Source of the DNA: Phytophthora quininea
Lineage: Eukaryota > Oomycota > Peronosporomycetes > Peronosporales > Peronosporaceae
DNA: 64,000 nucleotides
Assembly (NCBI GenBank): GCA_011947345.1
Contig: JAAVTG010000697.1
Span: 558,001-622,000, forward strand
Direction of reading: 5' to 3'
Shown here one piece after another: positions 1 to 12,074 of the stretch. Under the pieces are notes generated by a model, which was not told the origin of the DNA, made no database searches, and saw only the letters and a list, made by a program, of their open reading frames with translations. Positions within the stretch are counted from its first letter, which is position 1; the number at the start of each line of letters is the position of its first letter. Position numbers and translations under genes: made by a program.

Positions 1-550
1 GACGGCTGGCGCAGTCGCGGGAGGAGTAAACGCCTTCCTGGTGGCGCCGGTGGAGCTCGTCCGCAACCGGTTGCAGGTGCAGTACGACAACCGACCGGAG
101 ACCAGGAAGTACCGCGGTGCCTACCATTGCGTCAAGACTGTGGTGCGCTCGGAAGGAATGTGGGCGCTCTGGAAAGGGCTCACGACGACGGTCATTCGAG
201 ACTCGCTGGGTGTGGCCTTCTACTTCTTGGGCTACGACTTTGCCAAGCAGCGACTTGCAGCTAGCGGCCAGTTTGGGGACACTGCAACGCTGCTAACGGC
301 TGGTGCTTTCGGAGGCATCAGCTTCTGGGCGGTGGCGCTGCCGTTTGACACGGTCAAGTCGCTGATCCAAGCGGACGGCAAAGAGGGCAAGTACACGGGC
401 TTGATCTCCAGCACGACTCGGTTAATTCGCGAAGGAGGAGTGGGGCAGCTCTTCCGCGGGTGGCAGGCGGCCTTCTCTCGAGGTGTGCCCAGTGCCGCCA
501 TCACATTTTGGACGTTCGAGCGAGCGAATAGATTCCTCGATGAGCTGTGA
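1..550 (+). CDS. mitochondrial carrier family protein (3' part)
   Basis: A member of the six-helix mitochondrial carrier family, which moves metabolites across the inner mitochondrial membrane. The frame is open from base 2, so the 5' end lies outside the window. Two carrier signatures are visible: PVELVRNRL near the left edge and PFDTVKSLIQ around base 345, each followed by the usual basic and glycine-rich segment. These are repeats 2 and 3 of the threefold structure; repeat 1 is missing. The AGAVAGGVNAF stretch before the first signature is typical of carnitine/acylcarnitine or basic amino acid carriers (SLC25A20/A29 group), but the substrate is inferred only. The stop at 548-550 converges with the flavodoxin-like gene, leaving about 31 bp. 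Confidence 0.9.
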   Translation, partial: TAGAVAGGVNAFLVAPVELVRNRLQVQYDNRPETRKYRGAYHCVKTVVRSEGMWALWKGLTTTVIRDSLGVAFYFLGYDFAKQRLAASGQFGDTATLLTAGAFGGISFWAVALPFDTVKSLIQADGKEGKYTGLISSTTRLIREGGVGQLFRGWQAAFSRGVPSAAITFWTFERANRFLDEL

Positions 551-581
551 CCATCGAGCTAATGTTAGTTTTCTTTCAAGA

Positions 582-1652
582 TTACAGGTAAAACTCGTTA
601 GTGGTGCTGTAGGGAAGTCCACGCGCGCCGCAATTGAGACGCAACGGAGGCAGCTCGTTCCCCAAACTGATCGCTTTGTCCTTGAACATGTCGTGAATGG
701 CATCCGGATCCGTCGGATAGCAAATGGGCGGGAAGTCTCGCTGTCCAGGGCTCGTGCGCTCTGCTGGAGCGAATGGGCCTTCCCCAACGATCGCAGATGC
801 GCCGAACGCACTGGTCCAGCGCTCGCCTCCGACGATGATCATGCGGAAGATCATGAGCGAGTGCAGCAGGTTGACCATGGTCAGCTCTTCTCCTGCCGAG
901 ATGCCTCCGCTCGTGACGAAGACAGCGCCGACCTTATGGCTCAAGTCTTCGGTGAACGACCACTCGCTTAGGAACGAGGTCATCTACACAGGGCAACCAA
1001 ACACACAATTGTGAGCTTCAGTAGCACTTTTCAACTCTGTCCAAGCTCCTCGACCAACCTTCGGCTCGACGTTGGCGTTCACGACGTGCGATCCGAGAAT
1101 CACCGCGTCGGCCCACATAACGTCCTCCACGAACGAGGTATTGTCCAGCGTCTGGACACGCACAGACGCCGTCTTATTACCTAGGACATGCCTCGCTCCG
1201 GTCTCCACAGCCTGCGCCAGTCTCGAGAGATGCGGGCCGTCCGAGTACGCGATGAGGACGTTGGCCGTGTCTCCGTGGTGGTGCGCTTGCTCCCACATAC
1301 CCCTGGACTGCTGGTGGGTCTCGTGCAGCAGCGTCGGCTGCGTCTGCTGCGCTTCCAGTCGAGACAGCACTTGGTGCGAGACGCCGATGACGTGCACGAG
1401 GCCGATGGCGGTGCCGACGCAGAAGACCAGCAGCAGGATCTCGGCCGCACGACGCAGGCGTAGTCGGTTGTCGTCGTCCGTGGACGGCTCATTGCTGTTG
1501 ACCTGCTGCAGCTGCGAATACATGGGGGCCAGGCGCTCGAGGCGGCCGCAGCATCGGCCGCAGCTCCCGCCTCGATTCAGGAACCCGTGAGAGCTCAAGG
1601 CCATCGAGTCGCGCAGTGTCTTGGCAAGTGATGAGACAGTCGACTGACGCAT
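582..1652 (-). CDS. membrane-anchored WrbA/flavodoxin-like protein
   Basis: Two exons, 1652-1059 and 983-582, separated by a 75-nt GT-AG intron (984-1058). Splicing joins VNANVEPK to MTSFLSEW, exactly where WrbA/NQO-type flavodoxins have the NxxPQMKxFLD segment. The second exon has TSGGISAGEELTMVNLLHS, the WrbA SSGG..GGxExT...LH motif that binds FMN phosphate and quinone. Unlike soluble WrbA there is a leader of about 90 residues with one hydrophobic segment (AEILLLVFCVGTAIGLVHVIG), followed by a Q/H-rich linker, suggesting a type II membrane protein with an FMN domain. The ATG at 1652 was chosen because the upstream gene ends at 1703. Activity as NAD(P)H:quinone oxidoreductase is a family inference; the FMN-loop N-terminus is divergent. 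Confidence 0.75.
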
Positions 1653-1702
1653 GGAAACAAGAGGCGAGATGGCTACAGTACATGATGCCACGTAACCTTT
1701 TT

Positions 1703-4700
1703 TCATTCCTCGGCTTTCGCGTACGGCAACTCGTGGTATCCGCAGTTTGCGATGGTGCCGGGGCCTCCGTTGCCATCGCTGCCGCCGTAGTGGGGATGAC
1801 AAGCGCAGACGCCCGTGGAGAAATCACAGATGCCGTGGTTGGAGCAGAAGGCGTTCTCGCGAGTGCCTTTGACGGACGCCACGCCAAAGAGCGAGGCGCC
1901 GCCAGTGACGACCACCAGCGAACCCGATCCGCCCTGTCCGTTGCCATTGGCGCTGTCCTGCAGCAGCGCATTGGACCCCGAGGCGGCGGTAGGTCGCCCA
2001 GCTCCGTCAAGAAGTCCACGATGATGACAATGTTGACACTGTTGGAGCACGCGACTGAACCGCTGGAGAACGAGACGCTGACATCGGAGAGTGTGGACAA
2101 CCCTTCTAGCGCAGCCTCCACGGCTGTAGCGGGTGCGTTGAACGGGATACCGATCGTCATTGCGTCTCGGAACGTCAGGGAAAACGAGCCGGCGTCGGCG
2201 ATGCACTGGACGAGCTGCCGCTCGATGGCGTCGTTGTCCGTGTTGAAGTCGTCGCCGCGCGGACACTCCTCTGCAAACGCACGGCGCAACGTTAGTTCAC
2301 AAAGGACTGCTTGTCACGACAGAATTGAAGAGCGCACGTACGCAGCGAGCAATCGTAGCCAAAGTAGGGAAATCACACAGGCAGGAGCGGATCCGCTTGG
2401 CGTCCCAAGTCGTCACGTCATTCGGGTCGTCTCCGTATGTGAAGCCGCGCGTCACTCCATTGATCTGAGTGAGCGGTGCTAAATCGTTCAGTGTCAAGCA
2501 TTGGCCGTTTCCTGAGCACTCGACATCCGCCCCGCCGCAAGCCACTGTAAACGAAACAGCAACAAGAAATGGCACATGAGAACGCAGTGTGCTCAAGATG
2601 AGAAAGCACAACGAACGTACTGAGATCGCAGGCACTTCCAGCGAATGGCGCCTGGCACTTGCAGAGCCCACTGCTCCGGTCGCACTCGCCTGCGTCGCTA
2701 CATTCGCTTTGATTTTGATGCGCCACATTGTCGGCACTCGGGTAACCAAACCAAGAATTGCCGAACGGGCAGATTCTGTCGGAGCAGTCCCCGCCACGCC
2801 AGCCTTTTGCGCACGAGCAGCGATACGACGGAGTGCCAGAACACGTGCCGTGCCCACTGCACGCCAAATCTCCCGGACATCCAACTGGTATGCGCGAAGG
2901 TGCCCCACAGTCTCCACGACTAAACTGCAAGGAGCTGATTTGGCCGTTGCCATCACTGCCGGTGAAACCAGTGTAGCAGATACACTGGCCGAGCGTGACT
3001 TCATCACAGTAGCCGCGGTTTGAGCATATGTCGTCCTCTTTGGTGCTGTCTACGGATATGATGCCGTTGAAAGCAGCCCCACCGCCAGCGACGAGGACGC
3101 TGGACCCAACACTCATTAGAGAGCTGTCCGGAACAATCGTGGGGAGACTACAAGCAAGAAAATGGGGTGAGTTGTTGAGCAGCATTTCCTGCATCACCAC
3201 AGTACTTACTTCCCGAAGTTTTGAGTGAACGTGATGCTAATGAGGTTTGCTGGTGTCTCGCACGCTTGAACTCCGGAATAGCTGATGTTAACACCCTGAA
3301 TGGAGGTTAGTTGCTGCAGCTTTCGCTTCAAGTTTGTCGGCGTGGCAGTCGCTGGAATTGGCCGTGTAGTTTCCCCGAAATTTAACAGTGAACGAGCCAC
3401 CACCTTGGTTGACTGGTGCCACCATTTGTTTCGTGGGATTTGATGTGAAAGTCTGGTCAAGTGGCTCGCACGCGGCACCTTTGGTGAGCTCGGTGAATGC
3501 TGGAGCGAAAATCAAACGATTCGCGATGTGAACAAGCCCATTCGAGCCACCGTTGGTCTGGTCCGCAACGATTTCGGCGATATCTCCATCGTTGGTGGTT
3601 GACTTTACGACAACGAAGCGAATTGTTGTTGTCGTGCCGAAGTCACTACAGAATGCAGTTTGACCATTCGCGAAGATAACGTCCACGTCGACAACGAACG
3701 GGACCATCGTTTGGATCGTGGACTTCAGTGTACTAACCGTCGTGTCAAATGAAAGACTGGACAAGAGCGTACCATCCTGAAACGTCAAGGCGAAGTTCCC
3801 GCTAGTAGCTGCGCACACCAATTGCTGCTCCTCCACGACACGACACGAGTCGAGCCCTTTAACGACTTCCTTGGTCTCAGTGTCGATAAAACCGTTGACA
3901 TTGCTAAGGAATAATGTCACGACACCTTTCGTGTCCACGGTGGAAAACGTCATGGGCGGCAAGTCGACGAGCAAGTCGCGATGGTAAAGAGTTGTGAAGG
4001 TCATCGTCACGAACGTGCCTACCGTGGTGCAGACGCTGATCGTCGGCAGTCCAGTCGTAGTGATGAGCGAGACGCCAATCTGCCCGTAGAAGGAGAAGCG
4101 AGAGAGGAACATGAGGAAGGTGTTGATGTCGGCGTTGTACGGGATGTTCCGGACCGTTTCACCATGCAGCGTGACGGCGAATGTGCCCGAGTCAGCCGCG
4201 CAGATGAACTGTTGAACCTCCACCGCCTTCCACCCTGGCACGACGGCACTCTGAAGTGTGTTTGTCGTTGGGAAGGTCACGCTCCATTCGGTTCGAGTCG
4301 GCTGCGGGTCTGATCGAGTGGCGGCGACATTTGCTACACCTTGCAGTGCCAGGAGGGAAGTAGCGACCGAAGGACCAAAGGTGTCCACATTGCCCAAAGC
4401 TTTCACAGAGATCGGTCGAGTGTACTGCTTGCCGAACTTCAAAAGGAATTTTCCTTTGGTGAGCGGTGCGTCCGACTGAAGCACGATCGTTTGCTGCTGG
4501 TACGTCGTGAGGCATTGAAGCAGCTGCACCTCGTTAACCTGCCCTGTTGTCAATGGGTCGTCGCCGTTCGGACAGGTTTTCAATTGACAGCTAGGACCGT
4601 GAAACCCAGCGTCGCACTGACAGCCGTGGATAATATTGAAGTCCCAGACCGAGTTGTAGACGAAGACATCTCGATCGTACAGCTCTCGCGAAATCACTTC

Positions 4701-5083
4701 GTTCTCCGCAAGTGTCTCCATGGAGGTGCACTTGCCGTGGGCGTAGCAATTATCGAGGCATTCATTGTACTGGCAGGCATTGCCTGTGAACCCTGACTGG
4801 CAAACGCAGGATCCACTAGAATACGAGCATGTGCCTCGACCCGAACACTCTGCAGGCTGATGAGCGTCATTGACACCGGTAATAACCCCCACGCCTTGGC
4901 CATCGGGCACACCTCGAGCGAGCAGTCGTAGCCTGTGAACCCGTCTTGACATCTGCACACCAAGTATTTGTCGCACTCGCCACGGCCTGAGCAGCTATTG
5001 GGGCAGGACTCCTCCACTGCCCCAGTTACCAATGATCTGAATATTGCAGTGAGCAAGAGCAGCCCTGGTCTGCATCGAGCCAT
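1703..5083 (-). CDS. secreted EGF-repeat (tenascin-like) protein, several apparent frameshifts
   Basis: A large extracellular protein starting at ATG 5083 with a signal peptide ([21 protein letters not shown]), then EGF-like modules with CSGRGxC, C.C..GFTG and CxxxYGSDGNG patterns. These alternate with three or four copies of a beta-rich module (G-x-F-x-L/V-x-F... I-P-F/Y-N/D-A) that appears oomycete-specific. Introns are at 3148-3209, 2545-2620 and 2271-2341. Reading is broken at C runs 4886-4890, 3373-3376 (plus the neighbouring A run) and 1976-1979, and at G run 2367-2369; adding a base at each restores the repeat pattern, so I infer sequence errors. It shares a gap of 111 bp with the divergent gene at 5195, a likely bidirectional promoter. 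The role is unknown; wall or zoospore adhesion is possible. Confidence 0.8.
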
Positions 5084-5194
5084 CGGAAGTTTGGATCAGG
5101 ATTGGACTCGACTCGATGGCCGAACAGTTTTCTCGGCGTCTCTTCACGACTTGCACATGATGAGGAGCGCATTGGAGCAGCAGCGAGAAAATGC

Positions 5195-7975
5195 ATGGTG
5201 CTGCGAGAGCCGAATCCCCACTTGGCTTCGGCAATTAAACCTCTAGGAGTTCGTCGAGCTGCAGGTTTAACGAGAGAAACTGTTGGATCCAGCACGTGGA
5301 ATGACAATACTTCGACGGCGGAGCTAATTGCCACGGCAACGTTGCAGGCATATCTGAGGAGTGACATCGACGCTCGAAGCGGACGCTCGCTTCTTCACCC
5401 TCTGTCGTTCGAGAAGGAGATGCCAAAGCAATCAGCGATCGGCAGATACACCAAAGTTGAGGGGACTGGAGATAAACAGCAGAGAGAATCACAACCAACT
5501 CGAGATCGGAAGGTTATCGACAGAACAGTGAACGCCACCGCTACGGCAAATGGAGAGCGTGCGTCTTCTCCATTATCGCGTTTTCTGAAACAGGCAAGCA
5601 GACATTTGCCCCCTGCGCCAACTCTTGCCTCTATTGACTCGGAATGTCAATCCCGACTTCCCAACCAAGCAAACGTTCGGGAGCAAGTTTCTCGCCCCAC
5701 CTCGGATAAAGGATTGCCCGCGAAAGGCCTGGATTTGAATCGATCGCTGCTGGAGAAAATCGAGGAAGCAAAAGTTTGCGGCAACTCGGAGCTGTACTGA
5801 ACAATCGCGCTAGTCCACGAGATTGTCCAAAATGTTTCGACCAAACTATCCCAAGAAGAGACCGCAGCGAGGATTTAACTGCGGTGGGTGACTCGTCCGT
5901 CGTCGCTGAAAATCCTCCTCCGCTTCCACAGCCTACAGCAAAACCAGTCATGCCAGTAATTCAGTTTTTGCCAACTGCAGCCATCGATGCCAGCTCTTCA
6001 GAACATTTAGCACTCGAAAAGCAACAACATAACAAACACGAGGACAACTCGCCCCAGTTATCCAGCGTGGAGAGAAATTCTTCCTGGGCTGACGATCTTG
6101 TTAAAGCTACTAACGCTGTAATGGCTGTACAGCGAATGTGGCGACGGCGGATCGAGATCGATATCACCAAACAGATCGGCAACAAAGCAGCGATGTTATG
6201 CAAGTACAGGTGATTGTTGATAAACGCTGTGAGGCGGAAAATATTGCTCCTCTGTTTGCTAGACCGCCAGTGAAACGTAGTCAGAATCCAGAGTGCAAAC
6301 TGCTGAAACAAAGTCAAACTTCACATTGTGATGCTTCCAAAGTGGACGATGGCCAGGTTGACACCGCTCAGGTTAATTATCGGCCTTCGATTGATCCGTG
6401 GATGGACCACGAACTAGTCTTCATGGAAGAAGGACGGCATGTCGGAGAGCTGACAGAAGCTGTACGCAGTGGGAACGTCGTGGATGAAGACGAACTCATA
6501 TGGAAGCGCCCGCAGATAGTCATTCAACAGCGAGAAACTCAGCGAGTTTCTGCACTGCGGAAAACGAGAAGACGCAACATTCCCAAAAGCCGAATAGAAC
6601 GCCAGGATGCACTTTGTATTGATGATCAGGCGGCCACACACAACGATAAAGTCACAACCCTGGCAGGTCAATGCTTAGAGACGAGTTTTCTTCACTGCCC
6701 CAGCTTTCAGGCATAACAAAACGAAGCCGGAAGAGGGAAATGATTCGCGGGGTTCGAGATCGTAAGCGCAAATGGGCAAGGACGGTGCTTCGTGTTCAAG
6801 GAGCTGCGATAACCAGAAAGAAACACTCGAGCGTGATTCCCGATGAGAGGTGTGCTGCTGCAATTGATGTCGCGGAGGGAGAAGTGGCAGTGCAGAATGG
6901 AGAACTCGACCCGTCGTTGGGGAATCACACAGGCGCTAGCAATGGTCCGAGTCGAGAGATGCCCAATGGCTTTCAAATCTTCTCGGACGTAATTTCGAGC
7001 GGTGGATTGATTAACGCGGACGAGAATCGCTTGCGCAATGACTTGATCAGTTTAGGGGATCTTACAGTGGCAGGGAAACTACTTTTCACCAGCACGAGGG
7101 AATGAAAGCAGAGAAAACGATGCAACAGCAAAAGGACTTTATCTCCTTAAGCAAGCTGATCTTGGCTGGTAGTGAGAGAGAAGAGACCATCTTCACAATT
7201 CCTGGGTCGTTGTTGAACGATGAAGCAGTCAGTGCCACCAAGGCAGCCAATGCAGCAGTTCAATTTGGCGACGGTGGTGACGACGATGTCGATTATGATC
7301 CCGATAAGCTTCGAGAGAGCAAGTTCCGGGAGGGAGTGCAATTGATTTATTGATCAGTGGCTACCCAGGCTCTAGTAGCAGTGACGACGACGACGACCAA
7401 ATCGCGCTATACGAGCGGCCATGGGGGCCGTTGGAAAATTTATACCGTCGAGTAAGTGGTGACAGCTCTGCGAGTCCGTCGCCGTATATCGCGGCTTCAG
7501 ACGAAGAAAGTCAATGCTCCAGCGAGTCTGGTGCAGATGAAGATCCAATCCAGTCGCCAAGAAACAACCCACTGCTCGCGCTGGAAGCTGTGAAAGGCGC
7601 CGTCGCTGAAACGATGACCCAAATCCTCAAGCTGAGGAGTGAAGCAGTGGAGGAAGCAGCCAAGGTTTCCCCGCCCCGCGATCAGCAGATCGAGCTGTCA
7701 GCTTCTACAACTGAGACATATACACCATGTAAGCCCATGAATCGACCCCGTCTGGACGACGACCAACGCCTGGAGTTCCTACGCGTGCTCAGCGACTTCA
7801 AACGCTGTCTGCGCCCATCAACCGCCAACGCTTCTCCGTCCATCCGCAGCATCCCGTCGCCATCGACGACTCCTTCGAGGCAGTCCAGCTACTGGAGCAG
7901 ATCGGATGGAGATCAGAGTCCGAAGTTGCACCTGTAGACGAACGCCGTGCCCATCTCCCTGTTCGGTACATGTGA
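5195..7975 (+). CDS. large low-complexity protein with IQ-like motifs, function unknown
   Basis: A single gene broken into about seven frames; each break is repaired by one base in a short run (5775-5777 T, 6184-6186 A, 6670-6671 A, 7098-7100 G, 7350-7351 T, 7814-7816 C). The first ATG in frame is 5195. The inferred protein is about 925 residues, polar and mostly disordered. AVMAVQRMWRRRIE (about 6118-6160) and VLRVQGAAITRKK (about 6787-6825) resemble single IQ calmodulin-binding motifs, and KIEEAKV precedes a short helical stretch. Acidic/serine tracts (SSSSDDDDD) occur near 7380. The C-terminal segment after 7817 reads as a folded region with AVQLLEQIGWRSE and ends at TGA 7973-7975. No enzyme motif was recognised. 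Calmodulin binding is an inference from weak motifs. Confidence 0.6.
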
Positions 7976-8265
7976 CGCGGCAGATTCGGATGACAAGGCG
8001 GTCTCCACCACTCAAGACCCGGCAGGACTCTGCGTCCACCCGTTGGTGCTGCGTCTCGCCACGTTGCCGGGAAAGCAAGAGACGAGATGCAGCTTGCTGA
8101 CGTTGCAGTGGGGCCAATGGCCAATGAAAGCACCGGAACGCTCGCGTATCGGGAGATCTAAAACCTATCTCGCATGTTTCCTTTGAACATGCATAGCCTA
8201 GTTAACCCTGTTCTTCTCATTCATCAACAGGCCCCGCCGCCGCCAAGCAAGTTCGTCCCTGCACC

Positions 8266-9865
8266 ATGTCCTCGTCCGGCCCGCAAGTGAGCAAGTCCGA
8301 GCCGTGCACCAGCCCTGACACGTGCTTCGTCAAGCAGCCGCACGTGCACCGCCCTCGGTACGCATTTGTCCGCCATCAACTCGCGTAAATCCCTGGTATA
8401 ACCCTTGCATTTAACCCAGCTCAACCGAGCCCAAGATCCTCAACTCGATCCTGGACCACGTGGGCAACACGCCGCTGGTGCGGCTCAACTCGATCGCCAG
8501 CAAGGCTGGTCTGCAGTGCGAGCTGTTGGCCAAGTGCGAGTTCTTCAACGCTGGCGGCTCGGTCAAGGACCGCATCGGCAAGCGCATGATCGAGGACGCC
8601 ATGGCCTCGGGCCGCATCAAACCTGGCGACACGCTCATCGAGCCCACGTCGGGCAACACGGGAATCGGCCTGGCGCTGGCCGCCGCGCTCTACGGCTTCC
8701 GCATCATCATCACGCTGCCTGAGAAGATGTCGCTGGAGAAGGTGGACGTGCTCAAGGCCCTAGGCGCAGAGATCATCCGCACGCCCACCGAGGCGGCCTG
8801 GGACTCGCCCGAGTCGCACATTGGTGTGGCCAAGAGGCTGGTCAAAGAGATCCCGAACGCGCACATCCTGGACCAGTACAGCAACCCCAGCAACCCGCTG
8901 GCCCACTATGATGGCACCGCTGAGGAGATCTTGGAGGCTTGTGGCGGACACGTCGACATGGTTGTCATGGGGGCAGGCACCGGCGGTACGCTCTCGGGCA
9001 CGGCCCGTAAGATCAAGGAGAAGTGTCCCGAGTGTGTCATTGTGGGCGCGGACCCGGTCGGCTCCATCCTGGCCGAGCCGGACAACCTGAACGACGAGAA
9101 CCGACTGCAGCCCTACCAGGTGGAAGGCATCGGCTACGACTTCATCCCGCAGGTACTGGACCGATCGCTCGTGGACCAGTGGGTCAAGACCAACGACCAG
9201 GACTCGTTCCTCATCGCGCGTCGGCTGATCCGAGAGGAAGGTTTGCTGTGCGGCGGCTCGTGTGGGTCTGCTGTATCGGCTGCCTTGAAGGCTGCCAAGG
9301 CGCTCAAGCCTGGTCAGCGTTGCGTCGTGGTGCTGCCCGACTCGACCCGCAACTACATGTCCAAGTTCCTGTCGGACGACTGGATGTACGAGCACGGCTA
9401 CGTGGCCGACATGTCCAAGAGCATGCTCAGCTCGACCTGGTGGGCCAAGAAGAGCGTGTCGGAGCTGCTGCTGCAGCCGCCCGTGACGATCACCCCGACC
9501 TCTCGTGCAAGGAGGCTGTGGACATTCTGAAGAAGGAAGGCTTCGACAACCTGCCCGTGGTGGCGGACGACAACTCGATTGTGGGAGTTGTGTCCGAGGG
9601 CAACTTGATCTCGCAGCTCATGCCTGGCCGCGTGCGCCCCACGGACGCCGTCGAGAAGGCCATGTTCCGGCAGTTCAAGAAGGTGAACCCGCAGACGTCG
9701 CTGTACGAGCTCAGCCGCATCTTCGACCGCGACCACTTCGCCCTCGTCGTTACGGAGCAGAAGCGTATCCGCAAGGGCGGCGAGATCGAGACCAAGTCTG
9801 TCATTTTCGGCGTCGTGACGCGGATCGACCTGCTCACGTACATTACGCGCCACAACAATGACTAA
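8266..9865 (+). CDS. CBS: cystathionine beta-synthase
   Basis: Condenses serine and homocysteine to cystathionine in the transsulfuration pathway, using pyridoxal phosphate. Exon 1 is 8266-8357 and exon 2 starts at 8420 after a 62-nt intron. The PLP fold-II core is clear: [10 protein letters not shown], the PLP lysine in [12 protein letters not shown], the substrate loop [13 protein letters not shown], and [12 protein letters not shown] for phosphate binding. After the core, two CBS (Bateman) repeats follow ([19 protein letters not shown] and FALVV...[11 protein letters not shown]), as in fungal and animal CBS, so S-adenosylmethionine-type regulation is possible. Reading shifts at C run 9493-9496, exactly between catalytic and CBS domains; one missing C is the simplest explanation. 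It has no obvious heme-binding N-terminal Cys/His extension like human CBS. Confidence 0.95.
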
Positions 9866-10012
9866 ACTGGTGGCCCAACGTACTCATTGATTGAGCTGCA
9901 GCGCAGGTAGGAGCCATGAAATACACCCTGCCATTGTTGACACAATTACGATCGTCCCTTGTACTACAGCCGACGTCGCTTCGTGGTATTTTGTATCTTC
10001 CAGCAAGTCGTC

Positions 10013-11960
10013 ATGGTGAAGCTGCCTCAACTGGATAAGGGAATTCTGCGGCTACAAAAGCTGCGGGATGAATACGTGCGCTCGCTGACGCATCTCTGGA
10101 CCACTTGGGCGCTGAGCGAGTGTCCGTGGTGCTCACTCGTCGACTGGCGGCGCTGCTGACGCACATTTTCGTGGACGGTCTCGGGGTGCTGAAGAACCAC
10201 CACGTAGTTGAGTGTTTGGAGCTGGCAGAGGACGTTGGCGAGGTTAATTCGGACACGACCGTCATGTATCTGTCCTTTGCGCGCACTAGTGACGTCCGAG
10301 CAGTTGCATCTCACGCTGAGAAGGTGCTGGAGCACGAGGAGATGATCGGACCAAGACGGCGAGTGGCTCTGTACGTGGTCGGCAAGTGGACGACGATGCT
10401 GGAGTGGGCTCTGGAAGGCAGCCGAGTGAGAGGCAGATTCCAGACTGGAGAGCTGCCATTGGGCTTCTTTCCACTGGACACGGATCTCATGACTCTCGGC
10501 TGCCTGCAGTGTCTGTACGAGTGCGAGATCGCAGGCAACAGCAGTTCGTTGGTGGACATGGCGGCCGCTTTGATGCAGCTGCAGCACGTGTACGGCACGT
10601 TCGGCAATATCAAGTACAAGGGGAGCTGTCAATGTTGGTGCTGAACCACATGATGGAGATGCATGCTGCTGGGTCTGACATGATGGGCGTCGCAACGGAT
10701 ACAAGAGCAGCTCCCGGTGCTCGATCGAAGCTGGACACGCTCATTCTGATCGACCGCAGTGTTGATTTCGCGTCGGTGTTTTCAACGCCGCTAACGTACG
10801 AGGCTGTGCTGGACGACATCATGCAGATACAGGACGGGTTTATCACTGCGTCGCCGCAGATCTTGAGAGCCGATGACACTGCTAGTGATGTCGCTGTTCC
10901 CGTGCCTCTGAATTCCACCGACGAAGTTTTCCGAGATATTCGTGACAAGCACATCCACACTATCCCTGCCACACTCAATGTCCAGGCCGTCGCTGTGAAG
11001 CAACGGTTCGGCGAGTTCCAACGCATGAGCGCCGCAGCGACGGCCGCTGAAGTTAACGAATTTGTGAAGTCAGTGCCCCAGATGAAAGCGTCCCAACAAG
11101 CGATTGAGCAGCATATCAACTTGCTCGAGTATCTCGAGCTGACAACGTCTGGGAAGCCCTTCCGAGATCTTTGGCAACTCGAAAGAAAGATCATGGACCA
11201 AGTAGAAGACGTTTTGGATGCGATCCAAGACCTCATTTTCCGGCACGATGATCTGCGCAAAGTCTTACGACTGCTCTGCTTATTCTGCGTAGTCCATGAC
11301 GGGATGAATCGACATGACCTAGAGCGCTTCAAGGTGAATCTTGTCAGAGCGTACGGACACGAGCTGACGTTCTCTTTTGACAACTTGGAGCGGCTGCACG
11401 TTTTACGAACGCAGTGCTGGTTGGAATATTCCCGGGCTAAGTGGCTCAGCTAGCTCGTTTCAGGACGTCGCAGAGAGGCTCTCAGTGATCGATGTGGATG
11501 TGAACATCAAGAACCCAAAGAACGCAGCTTTTGTCACGGGGGATACGAACCGATATCTGCCCGTCTCGTGGAGGAAATTTTAAAGCACGGCCACTGGAGA
11601 GGAATTGACGACGTTATGCGCGATTTACCTGGCCCACGCGCCGAAGTGCATTTGGCTGAAATTGACCGGCAGATCAGTGGACCCAAGCCTGGGGCTGCTG
11701 CAAAAGTCAAGTCAAAGAAGAAGACTGTTGTCGTCGTGGCTTTTGTCGGCGGCGTTACCTTCCTCGAAATTGCAGCGCTACGGTGGATCGCAACGTTTTG
11801 TGAGTTTACCAATTTATTTCTTGTTTGTTTGTACTAACGAGGCGTGTTGGTATTGATTTGTGTAGATCCTGTCGAGCTGGTTATTGCTTCGACGAGTCTT
11901 CTTAACGGCACGAAATTTATCAGCGAAGTGCTGGAGCACATACCGCCAGCTGAAGAATGA
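10013..11960 (+). CDS. VPS33: Vps33-like Sec1/Munc18 protein
   Basis: SM-family protein of the HOPS/CORVET tethering complexes, which chaperones SNARE assembly for vacuole/lysosome and endosome fusion. Diagnostic segments are LDTLILIDRSVDFASV, LTYEAVLDDIM, then YEPISARLVEEIL and VAFVGGVTFLEIAALRW near the C-terminus, matching VPS33 more closely than Sec1, Sly1 or Vps45. The final exon (11866-11960) follows an intron at 11800-11865 that shows a GTACTAAC branch site. Frame breaks near 10096, 10620-10623, 11401-11404, 11434-11436 and 11538-11542 are all fixed by one base in a run. ATG 10013 gives MVKLPQLDKG, giving a full-length start. It is convergent with the next gene. Confidence 0.9.
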
Positions 11961-12074
11961 TTCACAGGTCAACCAAAACTACTCGAAATCCACGGTAAGC
12001 TGGTGGTGAAATACTTAGTAGTTGGGCATATTGATGATAGAGATAAGCGGTCAACACCGAGGCGAAAGGCTAAT

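Noticed and set aside
8760..9395. 211-codon antisense frame over cystathionine beta-synthase
   Set aside because: Composition is typical of antisense to a GC-rich exon; the sense gene explains the region fully.
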